A DNA stretch of 64,000 bases. It comes from Hypomesus transpacificus (Eukaryota; Chordata; Actinopteri; Osmeriformes; Osmeridae). Where the stretch lies: contig NC_061071.1 of assembly GCF_021917145.1 (NCBI RefSeq), positions 2,653,110 through 2,717,109 of the forward strand, given 5' to 3'. The translations under genes and the position numbers were made by a program. This document shows, piece by piece, positions 1-12,375 of the stretch (position 1 is its first letter; every line of letters starts with the position of its first letter). The notes under the pieces were generated by a model. The model was given only the letters and a program-made list of their open reading frames with translations, was not told the origin of the DNA and did not search any database.

Positions 1-2694
1 GAACAGATGTTAGGGAAGCTAACTGAGAATCTCTATCAGCAAAGTTGCTTTGCACAAATTGACAACAATACAAAATGGACAGTTAACAACGAAAGTCTGA
101 AGTGGTGGATGGGCATCCAGTGATTTAGAAATTCCCATATTCCCCATTTACAGCAGGAAAACATCTAAATACCACCGGTAAATAAATAAACCTAATAAAC
201 CTTCAGGAGTAGGTGGCCCAGTAACACGGAGACTGTCCCTAGGTTTACTGTCAAAATCACTGTAAGCGACTGTTGGAATTGAGAGCCTTGACAGTGATGT
301 GTATTGGAATCATATCAATGTAAATCATGCTAGGTTGATTTTTGATCAAATAAAATAATACATTTACGGCATTATAGAACCGTTTTTTTCGCAGAACTGG
401 GCAACAAACGTCGGTTTTCTGGAAGCAAATTGTGAATTGCTGACTTCTGTGTGTTGTTCTCTGGTCAGCAAAAGAGAGTGGAACAGAAGTGCCCAGACCT
501 TAAATGGCACCATTACAAGCTGCTTAGCTGTTTATTCATGAAAGGCTCAGGAGACCTGAGGCTCCACAGAGACCAATATTACCCCAGTCACAGAGGCAGC
601 AGAAACCCTCTGTCATCAGGCTCCATACATCTCACTGGACCACAGTCACACTGGTGAGGAAACCATATGTCAAAGCACATGTTAATTTAGCCAATGGCTG
701 TATTTGTGTTTAATATACAAGGGGAATATAAAAGAAGTGTTTGTCCATTTTCACAAACATTAGAGAACTCTAGGGAGTGTCGTATAGAACTGGGGTTTCC
801 ACTCAGACCTAAATGATGTAGGTAGTTTGATTCATGGGTCAATGAATGACTGCCTGTTATAATCGGGACAAGCTACCTTGGTGCTTTAGATAACGTTGTA
901 GATGTTTTAGACAGCTTTGTCCTCTCCTGTGTGTGCATAGCCAGATTGCTTATTAAACCATCAAAGACAGACATTGTTTGCTCAATGTTTGTATGTACTT
1001 TTATGTATTCATGTTAACTTGACTCCCGAGACAGCTTATTTAACAGCAGGGGCATTACTATTGTTGTACAAAGACATGTACTGTATTTTAGCTGTGGAAA
1101 AAATTTTGCCGGTTGAATTTAAACAGGAGGACACAATTGCACCTTACTAACCATGGGAAAATAATACAATAATAAACCTGTATGTTGGTCAATGTAAATG
1201 TCATCTTATATTCCCATTATCAGGCTTGCTTTATTTTCCCATTGAATCCACATGGCATTTCCATCAGAAGGCCACTTGCTTTCAACCTTATGTGGCATTT
1301 AGCAGCTTGAGATTACACAAGGTTAATTAACATCTTTTAATAAAATATTTGAATCCAAGAACATATGCGCCTCTATCTCATTGAGATTGCCCAAGTAAAC
1401 ACTTTATTATGACTAAATTCTGTAACACTAACACAGCTTCAACTCAGTCCATAAAATATACATTAATTATTATTTGTAATAATGGTGGCTAACACTTCTA
1501 AAAGACATACCAATATGTTCTTGAATAGGAATAACTCAGCCATGATGGGTATCCAGAACCACACATAAATCATAACACTTGGGTCAGCAAGATCACCAGT
1601 CCTTCAAGGCCTGCATTTCCATTTTAATTTTCTGCTCAGTGGAGTTGATGTATGTAGCAACACAGAGTAGCCAGGTTCTTGCAACCGACAGATTCCGATG
1701 CTGTTATTACGGAGGACTAGACAATCTTCCCTCACTGCTTACGAGTGCTAAACCTTCACCACCGTGTCCCAATTAAGGGGTAAAGCTGAGATTTTGATTT
1801 GATGATGTTGTGTTATACCTTATAACAATTCTCTCAAATGTGAGAAACGCCACAAATGGACAGAACAGCAACAGAATAGTGCAATTGTATAAAATGTATA
1901 TAGCAATGTACTGTATCTACTACACTTGTTTTACATTTTAAGGAATTGTATAATAAGTCCAGAAATGTTTATTGTTTAAGGAAGATAGTGACTACAAAAA
2001 ACAAAAACACTTTTCAATTCATATCACTTCATAATGCACAAGAGTGGAAGTGACAATGGCAGCCAAAATAAGCATGTTAACCTTCTTGATACAATTAGGT
2101 TTGCTCTTTCTGGAGTGTGGTTGTCCATTCATAGTAAAAATACATAAAATGCCACCAACTTGCAAATGTTCAAGAGAAAGTGGTACAATAATCATTGTTG
2201 CTTTGGATTTTGGTGGAGGTTATAGTTAAGACTCAAACTTTACAAACACAGACATGGAGAAGCAAAGTCCACCTGAATATTCAATGAACATTTTTACTCT
2301 ATATTTCATGGAGTGTGTAGTGTGTTAGATATATCCCCTTGGAGTGTTGCGGATTCTTTCTAATGAGAGTGAATCCACAGTGACATCTTGTGGATAGTGA
2401 TGCGGACTGCAGCACATTAACTCTAAGGTCCTGCATCTGCCTGGATTAAACAGCCATTCCAAAGCACAGAGCCAGCATAGTGAATCCCTAGCATTGTGGC
2501 ATATTAACCTATTAATCAGGGTTCCTGCAGGTGTGAGTGAGTCAATTTAAGACCTTTTTAAGCCATTTTAAAGGTAATGACATGCTGTCATTTTTGGATG
2601 CTTAGATGAGCAGAAAAAAAACGTACGTTGTCCTTTGGATTTAGTAGTGTCAAAAGGGCAATTAAACTATCTTTTAAAGGACAACTTTGCAGGA

Positions 2695-3170
2695 ACCCCT
2701 GTAGCTCAGTGGTGTAAGTATGTGTACCATTGAGTGTAGACTCAAACCAATTGATAATTAATTTAACTGATGTCAGTTAAGTCATCCATATGTTTTTTCC
2801 AAGTATATAAAAGAAGGGCCACATGGGATGAGAACAAGGGCCTACACCACAACAACCTGGGTTCAAATCCAGCACAGAGCATAGTGCCAATCACATCCGT
2901 GGGCCCAAATCCCTGTAAACGCCGCGACTGTCCAGATCCCCTCTTCCAACTGTCTTTTCCAGCCCACATCCTTAACCACTGAGCTATCAGGGATCTGAAC
3001 AATCTCCACTCATCATTTAAATTTGACATTGAACTCTCTAGTTGTAACAACCTGCAGACTTGGGGTGTCAGAAAACCAGAAGAAAGCAGGGCTCCCCTGT
3101 TAACTCACTGGGTTAGTGTGCATGCTCTTTCAGACATTCTGGTGCAGTACCGCAAAGCCTGGGTTCAAAT
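2695..3170. repeat. Cluster of degenerate tRNA-derived SINE-like fragments
   Basis: Three tRNA-promoter-like pieces lie within 500 bases. A box-A-like stretch (GTAGCTCAGTGG) sits at about 2701 on the plus strand, and a second (TAGCTCAGTGGTTAAGG) on the minus strand near 2975-2991. Box-B-like stretches (GGGTTCAAATCC and GGGTTCAAATA) occur near 2868 and 3162. No piece folds into an evident full tRNA, so old nested SINE copies are more likely than functional tRNA genes. The family is not identified. Confidence 0.35.
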
Positions 3171-3768
3171 AAACAACAATTATTGTTTATTTTAAAAGTA
3201 AAAGTTACATTGTGGTCAAGTGAGATGTGGGACTTCACCTTCACATAGTTTCATATATATCGTCTCTCTCCTCTCCGCTAAATGCTTGTTTATCTCAGGA
3301 AGATTCTCTTTAGTTTGGTTAAAAACAGTGTGAATTCTTAATTAGGGGGTCAACTGTCATGTTATGTCATGCTCTTTTCCGGTTGATCAAGTAATTATTG
3401 TAATAATTATTTTGAAATACTGTAATAAAATAATTTTAAGGGCAACTGTGATAATATCAAGTATAAAGACAGATGAAAACATGCAGAGGAACAACATTGT
3501 ATTTTATTAAAGCTAGTAAAAACTGTGTACAAAAATATATTTAGTAAAAATTGTATCCTAAATTGTAACACTTGATTATTTATTTTCTTCAGAAGCTATC
3601 CTCCCAGTTCTAGTTTTACTAACACCATAATACTGCAGCCACACAACATCATGAACTCTAAGTCAACATCTACCATGTTTAGTGTTTAATTTGGAGATCA
3701 TTTGGTTAAAAACACATGTTTTAGTGTTTGTAAATTGATATAAGGCACAGATAAGTAAGGCACAGGAA

Positions 3769-3770
<2 letters not shown>

Positions 3771-3809
<39 letters not shown>
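3771..3809. repeat. (AT)n microsatellite
   Basis: An uninterrupted AT dinucleotide run of about 39 bases in intergenic DNA downstream of septin10. Confidence 0.95.
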
Positions 3810-3810
<1 letters not shown>

Positions 3811-4703
3811 CAAGTGTAACGTTACTGGAATATTAGCACAACACTCAATTCACATGAATCTTCTATGAGGCGAGGTGGTAAGGCAGTAGTGAAAATGATA
3901 CTATAAGGCCATGCCAAAGCAATCTTCTACCAGCTGAGAAACTAGTTAGCATGTTTGTTACTTGAAAGGCTGACTCAAAAAAGGTGCAGCCTATTCAAAC
4001 CCAACACAAAGGCAGTTAATACCGTAAGCCCCTTTTTACTTCTGAGCCTCCTCATGTGGGCTGGTATTAAACATCAATGAGATTTCAGCACGGTGTGAAA
4101 ACACACAAAAACTAAGTACAAAGCATACTTTGATTATTTGGCGCCCTCTAGCTGTTGTAACAAAGAGTAATACGAATACATACGTTTACAAATAATCCAT
4201 GCATATTAGGATACAGATATTAAGATAAATAAAGCTAACATAACATAGACATGTGTTTGACATAACAAGGTGTATAGTTTGGATAGTAAAACAGACCAGG
4301 AAAAAACGATTATGATATTCCTCTTCGTGTGGTCCGAGGTCTTTGGCCATTCCATTTCTTCACATGAACCCAGAACTAAAACATAACAGAAGAGCATATG
4401 ATTTAGTTAAAACACAAACCATGGGTTGAATATATCAACAAAAAGTGACTAGCTTCATGCTGAGAACTAGTTTCTCCCTATTGTCATGTAAAAAATAATG
4501 TTTCTGAAGCAACAACGGATTCACAGCGATGTCACAAGCCAAGTTCACTTGTGTAGGTATGGACTCTACGCTTGTGTTGATCACAAGTTGAGAGATAACC
4601 CAAGCAAGGGATGTGACTCCACATTCCCCTCTATGGCTTAGGGATCCAAAATATACTTACTTCGGGAAAAATACTTGATCAATCTCTACATTTGCATGAT
4701 ACA

Positions 4704-4709
4704 TTTATT
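4704..4709 (-). terminator. septin10: Candidate polyadenylation signal of septin10
   Basis: TTTATT on the plus strand reads AATAAA on the minus strand, about 90 bases beyond the septin10 stop codon. It implies a short 3' UTR. Longer transcripts are not excluded. Confidence 0.5.
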
Positions 4710-4798
4710 GATATGCTAGAGAGTGGTGTATGGTCAAGATGTTTTAAGAAGCTCTGAAGAGGAGCTAGATGAATGTCATTGACAGGAAGGGGAGTGGA

Positions 4799-7700
4799 TT
4801 ACTTTTTGCGGTCCTTGTCCTTCTTAAGGTTGGTGTTGCTGTTGAAGGACTGGCCTTGGAGCAGTTCGGCGGCTGCTTTCTTCTTGCTGAAGGTATTCAT
4901 CTCGTCCTCAAGGGACCTCCTCTTCTCATCCAGCTTGGCCTTCTCCTCCTGGTGCAGCCTCTTGAGCTGCTCAAACTTGCCTTGCAACTGAAAATCCAGA
5001 AAAAGACACCCCATACAATCAGTAGGTCAATCAGCAGTAAAGATCAACAGTAAAGATCAACCAATAAATATCAACTTGTCGTGTCGAGTGAATCCAAATA
5101 CTGTCGATGAATAATTGAGCTGCAGAGCACTGTAGTATCTACTGCAGACTGCGGTGCACAGAAAGTGCTTGTTATGTGTTGTAGTAGATTGCTGTGATAT
5201 AGTATTAAGATGCAATTACAGTTGTGAGTCAAGAGTGGTTGGGTGGGTGGGGAGGGGAGTGGGATTAGGGCGTACCTCTCTCTCGGCCTCCTTCAGCTCA
5301 GTCTCCTTCTCCTTAACTCGCTGGACAAACATCTGCCTCATCTCCTCCTCTCTCCGCTGCAGGTCCCCTAGGAACTCCTGCCGCTTGGCCTCGTAGGTCT
5401 CCTGCAGACTGAAGACACATTTGCAATTACATTTATTCATTTTTCATTTCATTTAGCAGACGCAATTGCATCGACATCCCTCCCATTTATTTTGCATACA
5501 GTCTCCTTCTCTCCCCCCCACCCCAAAAAAAACCCAAGATGGCAACTAAACGCCCTAGCTCAAATGTGTGCCGTAATTGGAGCCAGGTGTATATGGTACC
5601 TGACTGGTTTGCTTTCCGGGTCGGTGTCTTTGAAGCCCATCTCCTCCAGCTTGCAGCGTCGGTAGAGCTCGTAGTGGCGTGTGTGAGTCTGCTCCCTCAG
5701 GTCCTCCATGTTCACACAGATCAGCATCTCCCTCAGCTTCACAAAGTCACAGTGGTTCTCGTTTTCCACTGAGAAACAAACACACACACACAACTTAGCT
5801 CCGGCTGACCTCATCTCAACCTCTCATCTCTCAAAAGACTTTCGAGGTTACGTCCAAAGAAGGGAAACCCCGGGTCACCTTGCACCACGCCCCAGGGGTA
5901 CTGGCGAGCTTTCACCATTTTATTTCCAATCTTCACCTCCTCCGTGCTCCCCACCACAGCAAAGGGCAGGATACCCTGAGAACAGCAACCAGATCACAGG
6001 TGTGGGGGACGGAGAGATGACAGGAAGAAGTGCTTCTCAGTCAACTGTTAGGAAAATATGAACATGGTCTGCATTGTACTTGGAGTGTTTGGGGGTGTTC
6101 AGGGCTTACATTCATTGCGGTGTTGATCTTGGAGACGGTCTCATCGTCCACAGGAAACTGATAGATCTGGACACCATTACTGACCAGCTCACTCATGATC
6201 TTGATCTTGAACTTGTGGAGCTCACTCTTAGAGATGGTGTCTGCTTTGGCAATGACTGGAATGATGTTGACCTATAACACAGAACCATAGCTGGGTCAGA
6301 ATACTAGGTCAAAATTGTATTTAGAGAAGTCTGATGTTAAGGGACTGCCCTTTTCACATAATTCACCCCTTTCTCCTATTATCGGACACTACTGCTATTA
6401 CCATGTAGTTCTGATGGTAATTGTTTGGCCAACTGTCTTTCCTCCAGAAAGAGAAGCAACCATAAAACTAACATCGAGGACAGGTTCCCCCGGTTTCTAA
6501 ATCCCTGAGCTGAGTCAACCTGTTTGCTATGCCAGACATGTTCGGTCCTGTTTCAGTAAAATAACTAGACATGAGACTTCTCGTTCCACAGCATTAAACT
6601 CCCATATCCAAATATAGAAATGGAGGAACGAAAATGGAAAAGTGCTTTGAGGGCAAGGAATATGCTGTTTAGACAATTTGGTTAGCCTTTTCTCATGTGC
6701 ATCCTGGCACATGACTGTTCTCTCTGCAGTGACTCGGTGTTTTGAGCCTATAATTAAGCTCAAAACAACCTCAGCTGATAGCCGCGCCAGTGCATAAAGG
6801 CTTTGGGCAACGTTCCTCGATAGGCGTGGACGAGGTAAAGACACCAGCGTGTACCGTGAACCGCCAAATCTGGGGACACAATAGAGAGCGAATGCAGGGG
6901 TGTGGACTTCAGTGGCAGTCGACTCACTTTGCTGTCCAGCTTCTTCATGGTGACGAGGTCCAGTGATTTGAGCGAGTGTCCTGAGGGGGCGATGAAGTAC
7001 AGACAGGCGTGGATGCGCGAGTCGTGGTAGTTATGCAGGGAGCGCTTAATCTTCAGCTCTTCCTGTAGGTACGACTCAAACTGGGTGTCAATGTAGTCCA
7101 CCACATGCTGATAGCTGAGGAGGGGAGGAAAGAGAGAGGAAACAGTATTGTCAATGCAGTTGTAAACATAAGTAAAGCAGTCACTGCTAGAAATCAGTAT
7201 TATACACAATTATTTCTAAATGTCTTCATTATGTTTGATTCATAGACAGCAATATCCATTCACATAATTGACTTTACATTGTTATTAAGTGGATGAACAT
7301 AGATACATCTTTGTGACACTTGCCTCTCCTGCTTGTTCATCTGGTCTCCAAAGCCCACTGTGTTGACAATGGTCAACTTCAGGCGCACGTTGCTCTCTTG
7401 CAGATCGTAGGTCTGAGCTCTGAGCTTTACCTTCGGCTCGAAGTGGGAAGACTCAAAGTTCTCAAAGTTAGTGTTAAACAATGTGTCCATCAGGGTGGAT
7501 TTACCGATACCTGTTTCACCTGAAAGTAATGACACAAATCACACAAATCTTAAGACGCAACACATTTAAAATTCCGTCAAAGCACAGATATTCTTCAAGG
7601 AATTACTAAATGTTAGAATGTATTATATTCTAATACAGCCATGATACTCACCAATACAAAGGATATTGAAGCAGAACCCCTGACATGTTGATTTGTTGAC

Positions 7701-7936
7701 CAACTGATGTGGCAAGCTGTCAAAGCCAACATGACCAGACAATGACAGTGGCCGGGCATTTTTTTCCTGGAACACAAAAAGGCCAATCCTTTGATATTAA
7801 GTAATTCAGGATTACTCGAAATGAATACATCAGTTCTCTGGTTTTACCAATCATATCCTGCTGGTTCGCCCTGGGTACTAAGACTTCAATTAAGAGCACA
7901 CTAAATAGGATTAATTAATACCACGTTGAAGCCCCC

Positions 7937-7967
<31 letters not shown>

Positions 7968-8248
7968 ACACAGAAGCCACTACGTTTAATAAGACAAGAA
8001 TAAGGATAAAACACAATGAAACGTTAAGGATGGTTCTCTAATGAAACTTGTTATACTATATAACAAGCAGTAGAACTAGCCACAGTTTTAGAGCAAGGCT
8101 GCATACTAGTACAGTATACTTCCTAACTAGCTACTGTAGCTACAGCTAATCTAAATACGTTTTAATCAAAGTCATGACAAAGAAAATAACGAATAAACAA
8201 ACAAAACTTTACCCCCTGACGAGCAACATCCGATGAAGCCATCTCCAT
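4799..8248 (-). CDS. septin10: Septin-10 (SEPT6-group septin GTPase), nine coding exons
   Basis: Filament-forming GTP-binding protein of the septin cytoskeleton. Coding exons on the minus strand: 8248-8213, 7766-7652, 7519-7324, 7114-6928, 6271-6110, 5975-5879, 5768-5600, 5408-5276, 4987-4799. Phases join without a break to give about 427 residues, the usual septin length. Visible motifs are a polybasic-region/[10 protein letters not shown] start, the P-loop GETGIGKST at about residues 51-59, G3 NTVGFGD, G4 AKAD, the septin unique element (RQYPWG, then [19 protein letters not shown]) and a C-terminal coiled coil from about residue 320. [18 protein letters not shown] and the QSF...KKDKDRK tail fit SEPTIN10 better than SEPTIN6, 8 or 11. 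Two in-frame ATGs lie at 8248 and 8242; the second gives the MASS start seen in human SEPTIN10. The exon 3 donor is GC rather than GT. It is head-to-head with sowahc. Alternative 3' exons, common in this group, were not found. Confidence 0.93.
7932..7972. repeat. Poly-C run followed by (AC)n in septin10 intron 1
   Basis: About 22 consecutive C residues run straight into an (AC)n tract, giving a compound simple repeat between septin10 exons 1 and 2. Run lengths here are likely to be poorly determined. Confidence 0.95.
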
Positions 8249-9054
8249 ATGATATAGATGAGCTAAAGAAAAATGTAGCTGTACAAGATAAATAAAGAAA
8301 CTTAAAATTATTGTGCCTCCATACGAAATGTAAATACAACTATTTTTCTACGAGTGAAACGTAGCAAACTTTTTAAAGGGTGAAAACATTTGCAGGCGCG
8401 TGGGGGAAACTGCAAGATATTTCATTGTTTCTTGATCATAAATGTACGCAACTATGCATAAACATTTTTATACTAGTGTCAGCTACATTGCTGTACAATA
8501 CCATAATTTTGTGTTCATTAAAATATTATTCTGTGCTTCGAGTGTGTCTCTTACTGGACTGTCACCCCCATATACGGAATAGTATGGACCAATTTTCTCG
8601 AATTCGGATGGATACACCCACTTTGAAACTCGTGCCATTTTGGATCAGCCGAAGAATGCGTCTACCGTACACGAAAACAACCAGATGGATCCACAATGGC
8701 TTCCCAAGCACTGCAGTATCTTGCAGCCTTGGTTGCTATGCGGCTGTGGTTGCTTTGATTATAGAAAAGTGCTACATAGAACAGTTTGGAATATAACTTG
8801 TAATCATTCACACCATCAACTGTTCTATTATTTGTTTTTCTTGTTCAAAGTGCCCTCGTCAGGGTGCTGCAGACCAAGCACAGTTTATTTAGTGATGCGG
8901 GACAGGTCCTCGTTTTACATGTGACTAGCTATAAGTTCATATCGAAATAGGTCAATTTAGGAATAGGGTGCTATTAAAAGGATATTCAAGCTATTATTAG
9001 CAAATAATTAGTCTATTATTTGTTTTAAGAAATCTGATTAGTTAAATCGCATCA
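8249..9054. promoter_or_regulatory. Shared septin10/sowahc divergent upstream region
   Basis: The 806 bases between the two divergent start codons must hold the proximal promoters and 5' UTRs of both genes. Its open frames match nothing known, and I identify no defined TATA box or factor site. The promoter call rests on head-to-head geometry alone. Confidence 0.5.
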
Positions 9055-10932
9055 ATGGCGACTGAATGTACTCAAGAAGCGGTCCTTCAGTTTCTAACGG
9101 AGCGAGGGGGTAGAGTGAAAAACCTGGAATTGATTGACTACTTCAAATCTATTTTTCCAAGCAACCCTGAGAAGAGAACTGCTGTTAGGGAATCTTTTAA
9201 GGAACACGTGGATAACATTGCATTTGTAAACATTGAGAATGGAGTGAAATTTGTTTGTTTAAAGAAAAAGTATAGAGGCTCAGTGAAGTTTGTGGAAAAA
9301 GACTCGCGCAACGGGATACATGTTGGCGTAACGTCAGTTTCGGAACAGAAGAAAACTTTGAGAAACGAGAGCCTTCGTTCAAATTTGGACACATCTGAGA
9401 GTTCAGTAAACACTGCAATGAGTGTCCTGTCATGTGGAAAGGTGCGCAGTTTTGAAACCACTGTAAACGACGCTGCGCAACAAGAAATATTACCTGGCTC
9501 AGGTTACGGATCTGACAATACAGGTGAGAAACACCCATACGTTCCAGAAATATTTGTGCAAAGACAATCCAGGGAAGGAGTTGTACTGACACGATCTGTT
9601 GGCCAAACAGTCGAAGGTAGTGCATTCGACATGGGAAATACAAATATAAAAGAAGACAAGAAAGCTTCCGCAAAGGCAGTTGATGTTCGGATGTTACCTC
9701 CAGAGATTCCTCAAATTTCAGTGATTGAAGCGTCCCCACTACCAGCACCGGGGGATGGATCCATGTTTACAATGCCGGGACAGTCTAGAGAAACTACCCT
9801 GGGACAGGTTGACAAGTGGGGCCTACATACAACAAGACACTCTGGAAATCACCCAAAGCACGATGAATCATTATGTATAGCCCAAGGAGGCAAAGATGCC
9901 GATGTGGGCAGGACTGAAATTGTGACCAAACGCAGAACCTCAAGAGAATCCCAACGCAGCCTAATGTCTAGTCACCCTTCAGAGGATGGAACAGATGATG
10001 TTCAGATGGATTCCTTAAGTATGTCGGGTAGTGAGAGCAATACTCCAAAGGGGAGCCGTAAAAACTTTATTGAGCTCATGATGAACAGTTCCCCCCATGT
10101 TCGACGGAGCATGGCGTTGCGGAACTCTGTTCACCTGTCTACCAGGTACAATGACTGTTCTAGAAGTGACAGTGACTCCGCCTCGGTGGTGTCCTCCACT
10201 ACAGAGGATGAGGCTACACCAGTCACACTGCACCCGCTAGAGCATGAATGGATGATGTGTTCGTCAGACGGGCAGTGGGACAGTCTGCAGGAGCTCCTAG
10301 CCTGCGAACCCAATCTGATCTTGAAAAAGGATTTTGTGACGGGCTTCACCTGCCTTCACTGGGCGGCAAAGCAGGGCAAACCAGAGCTGCTGGCATTAAT
10401 TGTCAATTTTGCCAAAAACCACGCAGTGCCCATCAACATCAACGCAAAGTCGAGTGCTGGGTACACGCCCCTGCACTTGGCTGCCATGCACAACCATGTT
10501 GAGGTGGTGAAGCTGCTCATCGGTGCCTATGACGCTGACGTGGAGGCCAGAGACTACAATGGGAAAAAGGCCTGTCAGTATCTTACCAACAGTGTGGCAG
10601 TGGACATTAGAGATATCATTGGGGCATGTGGTGACTCTGAGTCCGAAAACAAAGATCACATGGATGGGGTTCGCTGGAGGCTGTCCAAGGTCCTCCAGTC
10701 CAGCCTCATGCCCCTGAAACTGCTGAATCACAGTGAGAATGATTCTGGAGATGGACTCAGCCGAGAAAAGCCTAAATTGCTTCGCAGGAAGTCTTCCCTC
10801 AGTAGCATTAGACAGAAGATCCGTTTTCGGTCACAGATTGTTCATAGCACATCGTTCGATGAGGGCAAAGAGTTAGAGGGCTCACTAAGAGGCTCTGTGA
10901 AATCCAGATCCAAGACCACTGTGTTTGGATGA
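9055..10932 (+). CDS. sowahc: Sosondowah ankyrin repeat family member C, single exon
   Basis: One uninterrupted 625-codon frame, in keeping with the intronless coding region of SOWAH genes. The N-terminal SOWAH domain (about residues 5-85) is recognisable from EAVLQFLTERGGRVKNLELI and a following block that ends in KFVCLKKKYRG. The middle (about 90-390) is low-complexity and Ser-rich. Ankyrin repeats lie at about residues 430-515, with the TCLHWAAKQGKPELL and GYTPLHLAAMHNHVEVVKLL helices. A basic, serine-rich tail (LLRRKSSLSSIRQKIRFRSQ) follows. Presence of the N-terminal domain and linkage to septin10 favour SOWAHC over the short SOWAHD. Molecular function is poorly known; an adaptor role through the ankyrin repeats is inference. 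Confidence 0.9.
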   Translation: MATECTQEAVLQFLTERGGRVKNLELIDYFKSIFPSNPEKRTAVRESFKEHVDNIAFVNIENGVKFVCLKKKYRGSVKFVEKDSRNGIHVGVTSVSEQKKTLRNESLRSNLDTSESSVNTAMSVLSCGKVRSFETTVNDAAQQEILPGSGYGSDNTGEKHPYVPEIFVQRQSREGVVLTRSVGQTVEGSAFDMGNTNIKEDKKASAKAVDVRMLPPEIPQISVIEASPLPAPGDGSMFTMPGQSRETTLGQVDKWGLHTTRHSGNHPKHDESLCIAQGGKDADVGRTEIVTKRRTSRESQRSLMSSHPSEDGTDDVQMDSLSMSGSESNTPKGSRKNFIELMMNSSPHVRRSMALRNSVHLSTRYNDCSRSDSDSASVVSSTTEDEATPVTLHPLEHEWMMCSSDGQWDSLQELLACEPNLILKKDFVTGFTCLHWAAKQGKPELLALIVNFAKNHAVPININAKSSAGYTPLHLAAMHNHVEVVKLLIGAYDADVEARDYNGKKACQYLTNSVAVDIRDIIGACGDSESENKDHMDGVRWRLSKVLQSSLMPLKLLNHSENDSGDGLSREKPKLLRRKSSLSSIRQKIRFRSQIVHSTSFDEGKELEGSLRGSVKSRSKTTVFG

Positions 10933-12375
10933 GCGTGTGTCCAGAGTCAGTCAAGTATGCTGGCGATCTAATGCCAAACTACGGTGGATTACAGTTTGAG
11001 CTGTGTATTTCAAAATCATGTATTGCTTAATTTCTATTTCTCAGTTGGGTATGGCAAGAACGGCAGTGTAGGATATCTGAAGGCGATGGATAGCATGCAT
11101 TGCACTGAATGTGATCTGTTAAGCAACTGGGTAGATTACCATGAATTAGGCCAAACATTTCTGGCCTTATCCTACAGTAAGCCTCTTATCTTTCACAGGC
11201 TTCTAGACCATGCCTTCACCCTCACCTAAGGCAGCATGAAGCTTTAGTTGGTGCTTGGGTATCTTCATTAGTAGCCTTGACCTTACTGAATATATCAAGT
11301 CAAGCTCATTGCTCAATGGTACTGTGCCTTACATTAGCATTCATGATCTATGACTGTCCTAAACTGGAAGAGCACACACCTACCTGCAAATGTATTATAG
11401 TATTTCCTCTCTCAGTTCCAGTGGTAGATCTTAGAAGCTTGTAAAAGCTTCTTGACATGAGTCTAATCTGGATTGCTGAGATCGCATAGTTAGATTGAGT
11501 CAACAGTGTCTGGTAACTAGGCTTAGGATAGAGTATGATCATTTTGTTGTTAGTTTAGTTGCACAATTGCATTTAGAAACCCTTGTGAAATACGTGTTTC
11601 ACATTTGCACTATTGATTTGTAAGGATAGGCATTTTCTGTTTTCGATCACACCTCAAAACAAGTTCAGGCCACTCATTGTAAAACATTGACTAATTTCTG
11701 TTTTGTTTACCTTCATGTCTCTTTATGCCTTGTCGTGCAAATACTGCAGTCGGGTTTCAGATCTTGTTTTGGGTTCTCTTTCTAGACTAGACCACACATA
11801 TGTTTGCATTGTGTTTCTTGTTTCTGTCAGTAATTATATCCCAACCACTGACTGGACATGGACCAATGTGTTGCAATACTTTAGCTTGTTAGTACTTGAA
11901 GGTGCAGCCAAGGTCTCCTTTAGTCAAACATATCTTTTGAAATGGGTCTAAGATTTTATTTGAACTTATTTGCACCTTAAACCAAGTACTATGTAAATGT
12001 TAATATAAAGAAGCTGCAATGGATTCTTGCTGATAGCACTTTTGTTCTGTAAAGGTTTACACTGTAATCTTATTTTAAAGAGGTAACACTGCTGGCATAA
12101 CTATTGAACTACAGAAATCTGAACCTGCATAATAGATTTTCTTGTATATGCCCTAGACTTACCAGACTGGTCCCTTGACATTCCTTTTGAGTTCATTTAA
12201 AATGATTTACTGATGCTATGATACCTTAATGGTGTTTCTTTTTTTGTACAAATAATCTTGTATGTACACAATAACAATACATCTTTGTACACAATAATTG
12301 TGGATGAATTCATTGTGTCCTCCTTCTGTATGTTATGGTTTACTAGAAAATAAAGGGTTATATTTAGCATGTAAA
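10933..12375 (+). other. sowahc: sowahc 3' untranslated region
   Basis: About 1.4 kb of AT-rich non-coding sequence runs from the sowahc stop to an AATAAA at 12349-12354. Extent is inferred from that signal; no other gene is seen here. Confidence 0.6.
12349..12354 (+). terminator. sowahc: Polyadenylation signal of sowahc
   Basis: AATAAA, the first strong signal downstream of sowahc on its own strand, followed by T- and GT-containing sequence. Confidence 0.6.

Larger units (their letters stand above)
1..4690. other. Intergenic, downstream of septin10; no gene recognised
   Basis: AT-rich sequence with only short open frames, none of which resembles a known protein or has convincing splice sites. 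It holds an (AT)n microsatellite near 3.78 kb and a cluster of tRNA-like repeat fragments at 2.7-3.2 kb, both listed separately. The rest shows nothing I can support. Confidence 0.6.
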
